DNA of 64,000 nucleotides from Fragum whitleyi (taxonomy: Eukaryota > Mollusca > Bivalvia > Cardiida > Cardiidae). Each line of letters begins with the position of its first letter. Within the stretch, counting starts at the first letter, position 1. The notes beneath the pieces are model-generated. The model did no database searches. It saw only the letters and a program-made list of their open reading frames with translations, and was not told the origin of the DNA. The stretch spans positions 4,897,501 through 4,961,500 of the forward strand of contig OX411552.1 of NCBI GenBank assembly GCA_948146395.1, read 5' to 3'. This document shows positions 55,924-64,000 of this stretch, one piece after another. Position numbers and translations under genes: made by a program.

Positions 55924-58900
55924 CTAGCCGGCTAGATCCTGATTAGGTAAAACTTGCTCTATATCAGATAGATGAAAGATTTTTACGGCGTCTTCAGAAT
56001 TTCCTGCTGCATCATTTAACAGTTTTGTGACGTGTGCTTCACCTGCGACTTCGTTAAGTTTTACCTCCATCTGAACGGCTACTTTGATGACTAAGTCTTC
56101 TGCTTCTTTTTGTGTGTCTCTAACTTTTGTTTTGACTTTTCCAAAAAGAGTGCCAGCTTGTTTTTTTGCATCTGTTGTAGCTTCGGCTAAAAAATTAGCT
56201 TTGATCTTCAGCATATTTTCACTGTCACGTAAACTTTCTAAAAGTTCATCGTAGAATCCCTTTATTTCTTCACTGCCTGACGTCAATGCCTTAATTGTTT
56301 CATCGTTATTAAGTCTGTTTTTTATAAGGTCATCCGTCTTTTCGTTAAGTGTCTTGTAAAACTGGTCAAAAATCGGAAGATCTCCATTTGGAAAGAATTC
56401 GTTAAGTTTTTTTGCTAACATTTGTTCTCTCAATATATCGTCGAAATCAGACTTGATAACAGATGCAATTGTACCGATCAAATTTTCGTTAGCTAAAATA
56501 TTGTCAAACTTATTTCCTGCTTTCGCAGGGAATTGGGCGTTTTTTAAAGTCTCTCTTAACACCATATTCCAATCGGCAAAAGGGGATGACGTTTTGTAAT
56601 ACTTCTCGAAACCAACCAAACATTTTGTACTAAACGCCTTTAGCCATTGCTTACACCTATTAATTATTTGTGTTAGACAGGTTTCCATCCCGTCCTTCCG
56701 GTCATGGCATGGTGAAAGTTTTGTGAACAAAACAACATCACAAGGTTTCTGTTTTGAACACGTTTTCTTAATTTGTGTTTCAACATTATCAAGAAGAAAA
56801 GGTTCGGTGTGTTGGTTCGGATGAGTAACATGCTTATCTGTTTTATCTTTTAACTTGTTCTGTGATATTTTTGCGTAGTCGTCGAACTTTATTTCGTCCG
56901 CTTGTTTTAATCCGATGGCAGCGTATTGCCCTGCTGTGTCTTCAGCTTTGACTATTGACTTGATATACACAAATTCGTCAGTTAAATCCGTTGGTAATTC
57001 TGGAACTCTAAGATTACCATTCCTATAGTCAGCCATTAGATTCATTTTTTCAATAGGGAGTTCACCAACGGTAGCAGCACAAAATCCAGTTCCTCTTCGA
57101 CACCGGATTTTCTTTGGTGTTTTAAGGTCATCAGCATTTTTTATTGCAATTTCAGCCTTCTTCGCCAATTTATCATTGAGTGATTTCATTTTTCTTTTGA
57201 AGTTTTTTCCGAAATTCTGAAACTGGGATGTTACTGTTTCAGGCATATTTTTCAAAGTCTTGGTCATCTTTGTTCCGATGCCCTTCAACCTTTCTCTCCA
57301 TTGTATTTTCGTCTTTTTATGCATTGGTTTCATAGATTTAAAACTTTGTTTTACAAATCTTTTATAGTTACTCAAGCCTGATTTCTTTATTGTTTTCAAC
57401 ATCCCTGGTACTCTCTTAAAACCCAAAACCATTGCTTTCAAATTCATTTTCATTTTCACCAATTCCTGTTTTAACGAGCGTCGAAATCCAGTTTTAACAA
57501 AATTTATCATTCGTTTTCTGACGGATTTGATAGCAACTTTGATCATAGACTTAATGCCATTCGCAAACGCTTTCAAGCCAGCTTTAAATCCAAACTTTCT
57601 AGCTGTTTTTATACCAAGGGCAAATGCAGAGGCTGAGCCGGCACTCAAAACGATAATAGCATCCATCGTCAGGTCTATTAGACTGTTAACTAGAGCACCG
57701 CGGGCAACCTTAGGACAGTTTTTTACACCATATGCGATTGATCTTCCTATGTTGTAAAACAAACTAATAATAGGAATATAGCTAATAATTTCTGCAGCCT
57801 TTTCTTCGCCTTCGTTATAACAGCGGGAACATCTTAAATATTTAGGATCTCTCTCAATTTGCCCACTGGAATACCACTTCCACTTCTTTTTATCAGGATC
57901 GCTATGGTGAGAAGCTAGGGTAATATACGATCCTGTATATGTGATCTTTTGCGATCCATACGTATACCTAATAGAATCGTGATCTAAAGACCATTTCTGC
58001 CTGTTTTCGAACGAATATCTTGTCTCTAATTTGAGTGAGCGTGAACCTGTTATGGCAAGACACGTCTGGAGTGCCGCACTACAAATATGATTCTCATGTT
58101 TTGTCCACCAAACTGTATTATCAATGCCTCTTCCAGAATCTTCAACTATTTTATAACCAACACTATCTTCTCCAACAGATTTTAGAACAGGACAGTCGTC
58201 ATACTCGTTTCGAATGAGATAAATTGTTGGGTCCTCATATCCTTTACAATGAAACTTATTTTCTGTGGCTAACTTTATTCCATGGTTTTTATTTATGAAG
58301 ACCCATTGCTGAACCATATTACTATAGTGCGAAATATGCTGCACTTCAATAGAACCTCCAGCAGTATTTAAACCAATGACCACCGCTCCACTCCCTTGTT
58401 TACGTACAGATTTTACAAAACCTCTTTCATAAACCCACCCACATTCCCATATAAAATGCCCTGACACGTTGTCTACGAGTTCGATATACAGATTCCCACC
58501 CCTGTTAACAATGCATAACAATTTATTTGTTTTATGATTAACAAGTTGTTTGTCTTTCCACGACCAAAGTTGACCAATGAGGAGATCACCGGAAACCGGT
58601 CTCGTATTTAGTTTATTATTAACTACCGTCAGAAGTTCACACGGAGTTGTCAACGATTTTATGAAAACAAGACAAGTTATTTTGTCATAATAAGTGCCGT
58701 TTTCGTCAAATGGAACTGTCTGTAAATTAGAAAAGCCACTTATTTTACACCCCACAGTTAGTCCTGTTTCAGTTTTTAAAGAAGTTAATTTGCAATTATT
58801 TTCTTTCCAAACTAGTCTTGAAGATGTGAGATTGATATTAAATCTCTGAGCCTTTGAAAATGTATATTTGTTCCACATCAACACATCATAATCGTCACTG

Positions 58901-61900
58901 TATTTGTCTTCGTGGACCATAAGTGCAAGTCCCGTTCCGAGGTTGAGAATATGCCCATTGTGATAATACCACAGTTGATGATCGTGCTTGTCTTCATCAT
59001 ATGCCAGAAAGACTGGTTCTTCACCCAAATCTCTAGCGGTAAGAACCACACAATTCTCTGCTGTACTTGTGATAAAGAATGTTGTTGTATTACTCAGGTC
59101 ATCGGTTATGGAACAGTGAGGATTGTCCACTTCGTCTTTACTAAAATCATAATTTACTGAAACTTTCGACCAACCAATCAAAATGCGGTCTTTAATTGTT
59201 AAGCCGACAACCCCATCACCACCCTCGTACGACAAGACTCTACCAAGGTCGTGTTTTAATGAAAGGCGTTTTTCGTTCATCGTCCATGCCTGATTTATTG
59301 AGTCACCTTGATTTAAAAGTAGAATTGATTTCTGATTTGCAGTGAGATAAAGACCGGTTTTGTGGTGAACGATTGAATTTCCTTTAGTATAGAAAAGTTG
59401 ATTTTGAATTAGTTGTTCAGTCAATGGTCTAATCTTCAATTCGGAACCGTTATTAAAGCCAGTTAAAAACTCGCACGGTTTAGACATACTCCGAATATAG
59501 TATAAACACATTAGTTTACTAATGTCTTCTAATGCATCAAATGATATAATTTCCCAATAAGGCCAATTGTAATTCTCGTCCCTACAAACTGGAATTATTT
59601 TTCCTTCAATCGTTTTAAGAATACAACCACGTTTAGGGTTACCAATTGATGCAAAACCTCCCTCACTTTTCAATATTTCCAAACGTTGTGAGTCGTCGTA
59701 ATACACGTTCTCATTCATTTTGTATGTTTTTGAATTGAAATCAAATCCAATTACAAGTCCAGTTTCTAAATTAATAAAACGCGAATATTCATTATACCAT
59801 AACTGCTTTTGAAAATGATTTTCCTCAAAAACATCAAAGAATGGTGATTCATTTAATTTTCCTGAAGTCAATAAAACACAAGGGTTGTCTCTCGTCTTAA
59901 CAAAGAAATAACTCCTATTATAAGCTTTGCAATTTATGATTGAAGGATCGTCAAATAATGTATGTGAGTGTAATCGTTTCCAAATAAAAGAGGAACGGAC
60001 TGATCTTTGTGCTTCTACTATATCATCATTTTCGCGTATTCTAAGGTCTGTGAATGGAATACCAATACCAAATGGTGCCAAATGTAATTTAGTTTCATTT
60101 GCAAGTATCGCCATTCTTCCAGATTCAAGATGGATGAGTTTTTCATCTGATTTGTACCAAAGCTGACTTTCTATTAAATCAGGAGTCAGAGGACCAGTAA
60201 ATATATGTCCGGTGTCCTTTTCTGCAGATAGGATTCCACATGGTTCTTTTAACTCTTGCAGGAAGAATGGACATAATATATCTGAGGCATAGGTACTAAA
60301 GTCTTCTGCAAATTTAACCTTTTCAAATAAATTCATATTTTCGATTATTTCTGATATGCCAGTTGCAATGTTTATCATCTCACCATTGGCAAAAGTCCAA
60401 AGCTGACGTGGGAATTCCAAATTGTCAAATTCATCCAAATCAACATTAATACGACTTGAAATATTTTTGTGAGTTAATAGCAAACAGGGATTCTTTTTTG
60501 ACTTGAGAAAAAACATTTCAATTTCACAGCTAGTCATGAATCCTGTTTTAGCACCATCATTTGTAAAAGCAACCGGACTCATAGTTTTCTCTACTTCTGA
60601 TATATTCAATGACTGTCCTGATTTTAAATTAAAGTATTTATTTCCTTCGAGAAACCACAATTGCTCAAAGAGTTTCAATGACGATGGTAATTTTGACGAT
60701 AGTTGAGTTCCATTCAACTTTGGTTCAACTGTTAAGACGCTGCAAGAATCTCCCGCATTACTAGTTTGACGAAGGAAGTAAAAACAAGAAGTCTGTTCGA
60801 TGTAGTTGTTTGTACTTGAAACAAAAACCCTGTGCCATCTTCCCGTATTCATCCCCGATTTTACGCATGTCAATGGAATTTTTTCATTGATTTCACGTCT
60901 GTTTTCAGCATCCCATTTAACTGATAATTCACAATGTGATTGGCTGTCTTGTATAACCTTATTTCTGAAAAGAAATCGCTTATTAGAATCCCGCTGTAGC
61001 TCGATAGTTTTAAACTCACTATCTCCTATAGTTTCTATTGTTAAATATTTTGAATTATGTGCGTTCTTTAAACCTCCCTCAAATTGATACCACAGACAAA
61101 TATCAGAGGCATGTTCGTTAAATCTTCGGAAATATGCTCCATCATATTTGATTTTAAACTCTTCTGCATATTGAATTGTAAATGCAGCCACAAATGCAAT
61201 AATAACACCAACTGCAACGCCGGCCAAAACTGCCTGCAAAGGCTCAAAGAATATAAGAAAGAATAACGCAGAGGGAACTGATGAGCACAGACATAAACCT
61301 ATAACAAGTAGTTTTGATGTCAGGGCTGGTTCCGCTTGTTGTTTTTCTGCGCAAAGTACCAAACAAGGGAAATCGTCATGCTTAATTAAAAAGTACTCGT
61401 TTCCATAATTACAAGAAGAATTATTGTAATCTTCAAGTGCAACGAGTCTAATGTTGTAATTACCAGCCTTATATTCGTCTTTCGTTTCAAGAGTTACATT
61501 GGCATTATTCAATACCACAATAGTGTCTTCTTGAATATCCTTAGCGTTAAGTGAATCATTATTCAGCGTCCACCGCTGAATGATATCCGCGTGTAGATCA
61601 CTTATTTCAAGTGGCGAATTTATCCCACTTGCTGACAGATATTTGTTTGTTTTTGAATGACGTATGTAATTATTATCCCAAAACCACAGCTAACTTTCTA
61701 TATTTTCTGCATCCAAAAGCTCCATTTTTAATACTCCTGTCTCATACGTCAGAACTGAACAGGATGTTGCATTCTGTATAATAAACATACATACTATTGT
61801 TCGAAAGTTTTTCTGTGCTTCTTTGAAATTGACGTACGACCATTTTTCTGTTGAATTGTGCTTGTTGCCACATGAAGGTCTAAAAATAACATTACTACCA

Positions 61901-63264
61901 TCAGATTGTGTTATCACAGGGCAACCGTCGTTATTTACCATTGTGATGTTCATTTTGATCAAAGACTGTGTATTTGATTCCCCATTTGACAAAACTACTC
62001 TCGACCGCAGTTGTGTTAGAAATAAACCCGACTGGTAATGTTGAATACGTTCTTTTGATAGAACCCAAAGTTGAGAAGTAACGGCTAGTTCGTCGAACTT
62101 TTGAAAAGAAAATGCATTTCCTTGAAACGTCAGTAAAAGGCATGGATACTTTGAATTCTTAATAAACACTGTGTTTGTACGATTTGTGCCATCTGCTGTC
62201 CTGCGTTGTCTTTGTTGAAGAATTACGCCGTACATGTGATAAGGTTGAAGGCGCATATTTCTACTATAAATTATGTTTTCATTTCTGCGTATTTGTGATT
62301 TGAGCATTTGCAACTCGTGGCGTTTAATTTGCCTTTCAAAATTGGCGTACTTTTCAATTGCCCTCCTTTGTAACATTTGTACATCAATTTTATTTATGAT
62401 TTCGTTATAAGCTGATCTTTTTCGCCTGTTTTTGTCTTCTTGTTCGAGCATTGTAGTCATTAACAGGTACTGGTTTATTGTTTCGTCAAGTACTTCATCC
62501 ATCCCAACAAACGTTTTTACAGTTGACCCATTAAACGACAGAAATGTATCAGATAGCTGTGACATTAATTCAGTGTTTCTTGAGATGAGATAAGTCGCTT
62601 CATCTAATTTACCCGTTTCTTCGCTTTCCGGATCCAAAGGAGAATCGTCATGAGCATAATCATCATCGTCGTCATCTGACTCGACATTCATTAGTTCTTC
62701 AGCATAACCGATGTATTCAAGGGCTTCGTCAGGTCCTGTCACGTTTACTAAATTCTCCACCTGATCTTTCATCAAATCATTACAACCCTTAAGATAAGAA
62801 AAAAGAGAAGCAGATGACAGGTATAAAGGCAATGCAAGGCCTTCGTTGTCTGACCACGCTTTTCTTGTCTTTCTTTCTTCGTTTGAATCACACCCGGCTC
62901 TAGATGTTTCTAAAGGCGTTAAGGAGTCTTGTTCGTTTGACAATGAATCAAAACTATTTAACATATTATCGCCTGTACTGTCGAATGTGTTTTCGAATTT
63001 AGAATCAGGATTGCGTTGTTTTAGGTCATCCCTCTTTTTGAAAAGGTTTCCAGCTTGAATGACCTTCTGCATGACACTATTTACGTCAATTCGCTTTACC
63101 CCCCCTTTATGTTCCTCCTTATCGTGATTGTAATCTATATGCCCTGGATTGTCTTTAGAATCAGCTTTCATCTCCTGCAAGTTGGCCTGCAGGACGAGAT
63201 GGAATTCTTGCAACATCAGCAACAAAATCGACAACACGGCTTCGTTTCGTTTTCTCCGATTCAT
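55924..63264 (-). CDS. Giant secreted-type protein: trefoil-like array, membrane hairpin, deaminase-like domain; one in-frame TAG
   Basis: I do not recognise this as a named gene. One reading frame of 2,446 codons runs from ATG 63264 to TAG 55924, broken only by TAG at codon 525 (61692-61690). The apparent downstream start at 61518 is a GTG in the same frame, so the two long frames are one gene. A splice acceptor (ATTCCAG, exon from 63271) lies seven bases upstream of the ATG, so the whole coding region is in one exon. Order by codon: signal peptide 1-27; acidic and helical proregion to about 350 with furin-like RRKR (280) and RQRR (352) sites; ricin-like modules about 360-1730; membrane hairpin 650-698 within one module; second hydrophobic segment about 1820-1900; Lys-rich region to about 2040; deaminase-like domain about 2120-2240; helical tail. 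This resembles toxin-like or effector architecture, but function is inference. It lies among fibrinogen-type immune lectin genes. Confidence 0.8.
55930..56580 (-). other. C-terminal helical tail of the giant protein
   Basis: About 215 residues rich in Asp, Glu, Lys and Asn, with amphipathic helical patterns such as AKKQAGTLFGKVKTKVRD. No Cys. No known domain recognised. Confidence 0.5.
56550..56900 (-). other. Deaminase-like zinc-binding domain
   Basis: Key residues: His 2152 and Glu 2154 (HTE, 56811-56803), then 32 residues later Pro-Cys 2185-2186 (SPCHDR, 56712-56707), and Cys 2196 (56679). Predicted order is helix (HTEPFLLDNVETQIKK), strand (CDVVLFTKL), PC-helix, strand (TKCLVGFEKYY), helix. 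This matches the core of the cytidine deaminase-like fold, in which His and the two Cys bind zinc and Glu is the proton shuttle. The PC-x9-C spacing is longer than the usual PC-x2-C, but toxin-type members vary here. Substrate cannot be told from sequence. Confidence 0.6.
57140..57560 (-). other. Lys/Arg-rich region of the giant protein
   Basis: About 140 residues with very high Lys/Arg content and few acids (for example KSVRKRMINFVKTGFRRSLK). It follows directly on the second hydrophobic segment. It could bind membranes or nucleic acid; this is inference. Confidence 0.6.
57560..57800 (-). other. Second hydrophobic segment of the giant protein
   Basis: About 80 residues with two hydrophobic stretches: IPIISLFYNIGRSIAYGV and AIIVLSAGSASAFALGI, rich in Ala, Gly and Ser. 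This recalls membrane-inserting regions of large modular toxins, but no specific family is recognised. Confidence 0.5.
61165..61315 (-). other. Membrane hairpin inside a trefoil-like module
   Basis: Two hydrophobic stretches back to back (LLVIGLCLCSSVPSALFFLIFF and AVLAGVAVGVIIAFVAAFTI) separated by EPLQ. They interrupt a module between its PCLVL half (CLVLCAEKQ) and its LWYQ half (ICLWYQFEGG). Together about 50 residues, long enough for two membrane passes. Confidence 0.75.
61690..61692 (-). other. In-frame TAG at a conserved Gln position
   Basis: Context is GAA-AGT-TAG-CTG-TGG. Other units read ESQLW or NQLF at this place, so TAG differs from the expected CAG by one C-to-T change. The frame stays open for 1,921 codons afterwards, with module structure preserved. 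Confidence 0.9.
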
Positions 63265-63279
63265 CACTTCTCTGGAATA

Positions 63280-64000
63280 AAAAAAAATGTGCGCGTACGA
63301 GGTGTGTTCTGAACGTTTTGGTGTTGTGTTTTTATCTTTTGAACTCTAAGTAGAAGATTAACGAAACCTATTTCATCATAAAGCAGAGCTTCTTGTAAAT
63401 TAATACGCGATAGGTATTTAGAACGTTTTGAAACGTCGAAGAGGATCGAAAACTATTTCAACATAAGGTAAAGCTTCTCGTAATGAATCAATGGAGAATG
63501 TTTCGCACGACAAGAAACTGTTATTCTGTTCTAAAAAAAACAAACATGGAAGATGAAATTAACTTTTTTGTTTAATTCTTTTAAACTGCTTTCTGTAATG
63601 TTTTCGGTTTAAATATCTAGGAATAACGGTTGATGGTCATTTGATAAACTCATTGCCTAACCAGTAAAATGATCACAAACTTATCCTCCACTTTCGTTCA
63701 TTTGACCCTTACTGACTTTATCTAAGCGGAGCTCATTCAGTGTCGTCATAATGAACGGTGCAGATAAATCACGTGCAAAATGACGCGCTTAAGGAAACTT
63801 TTTCCAGCAAATTTTCACATTTTGTCTCATTTTTTGCATAGAGGAAATATTAGCACTTATTTTTCAAATAAGATTGATATATTTCATTTCGTGAACAAAA
63901 ACGATCGATTATTACTCGTTTGTCTAAAGCTTTTGAAGTTCACTCAATGAAATATAAATCGATCTTACACGGAAACAGATCATTATCCTCTATATATCTT
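63280..64000. other. 5' flank of the giant gene and probable edge of another fibrinogen-related gene
   Basis: 63815-64000 resembles 19015-19215, the intron just downstream of the PAN exon of gene B (shared CTCAATGAAATATAAATCGA and neighbouring stretches in order). A PAN exon of another minus-strand gene would be expected just past the window end. Two similar motifs GAACGTTTTGAAACG and GAACGTTTTGGTG occur near 63310-63440. Confidence 0.55.

Larger units (their letters stand above)
58080..62180 (-). other. Array of about eleven ricin-like (QxW) modules
   Basis: Each unit has a strand pattern F(F/L)I(K/R)xxxxPCxxLT, then about 25 residues, then QLWxxxxxxIxNxxTGLxL. QLW or its equivalent lies near 62070, 61690 (TAG), 61094, 60660, 60405, 60162, 59805, 59398, 58977, 58570 and 58114 (VWW). 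The pattern fits beta-trefoil lectin-like folds, which bind sugars on many toxins and lectins. Sugar-binding Asp residues are not obvious, so binding ability is open. Confidence 0.65.

Noticed and set aside
55924..61518. A separate 1,864-residue gene starting at 61518
   Set aside because: The start is a GTG in the middle of a module and in phase with the upstream frame; it is the second part of one gene after an in-frame TAG.

Overview
The window looks like a piece of a bivalve mollusc genome. It is AT-rich, has spliced genes with GT-AG introns, and is dominated by dispersed transposons. These include tRNA-derived SINEs with a (GATT)n tail, a V-domain SINE, Tc1/mariner, pogo and hAT elements, a DIRS element and a Ty3/gypsy element. 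It also carries fibrinogen-related (FREP-type) genes with a Cys-rich PAN/apple-like exon. No bacterial genes, rRNA or CRISPR array were seen. Species assignment is inference; no search was run.

Layout. 1-6.9 kb: a subterminal-repeat MITE and fibrinogen-related gene A (minus strand). 6.9-12.8 kb: a second MITE, then a nearly complete DIRS retrotransposon (7671-12835) whose internal complementary region fixes both termini. 12.85-15.1 kb: one arm of a dispersed inverted segment whose partner lies at 50.85-53.2 kb. 17.4-19.4 kb: fibrinogen-related gene B, with a frameshifted PAN exon. 21-28.4 kb: a TA-flanked MITE, a ~172-bp tandem repeat, a 5'-truncated LINE, and an intact pogo/Tigger transposase ORF with a C-terminal zinc finger. 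29-41.3 kb: another MITE, then a decayed Ty3/gypsy element with integrase before reverse transcriptase (Gmr1-like order) and three LTR copies, itself invaded by LINE fragments, a SINE and a 2.8-kb insert. 45-50.3 kb: small repeats and a nested stack (mariner-type element containing Tc1, which contains a V-SINE; plus a hAT MITE). 50.85-53.2 kb: the inverted partner segment.

55.9-63.3 kb holds the most unusual gene: an almost uninterrupted 2,446-codon exon on the minus strand. It encodes a secreted-type protein with a signal peptide, an acidic proregion with two furin-like sites, about eleven tandem ricin-like (QxW) modules, a membrane hairpin inside one module, a second hydrophobic segment, a Lys-rich region and a deaminase-like HxE...PC-x9-C domain. 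This layout resembles that of modular toxins or effectors. A single in-frame TAG sits exactly where the other modules have the Gln of QLW, so the reading frame looks like two genes but is one. The last ~180 bases match the intron flank of fibrinogen gene B, so a further fibrinogen-related gene probably lies just beyond the right edge, and the giant gene probably sits inside a cluster of immune-type lectin genes.
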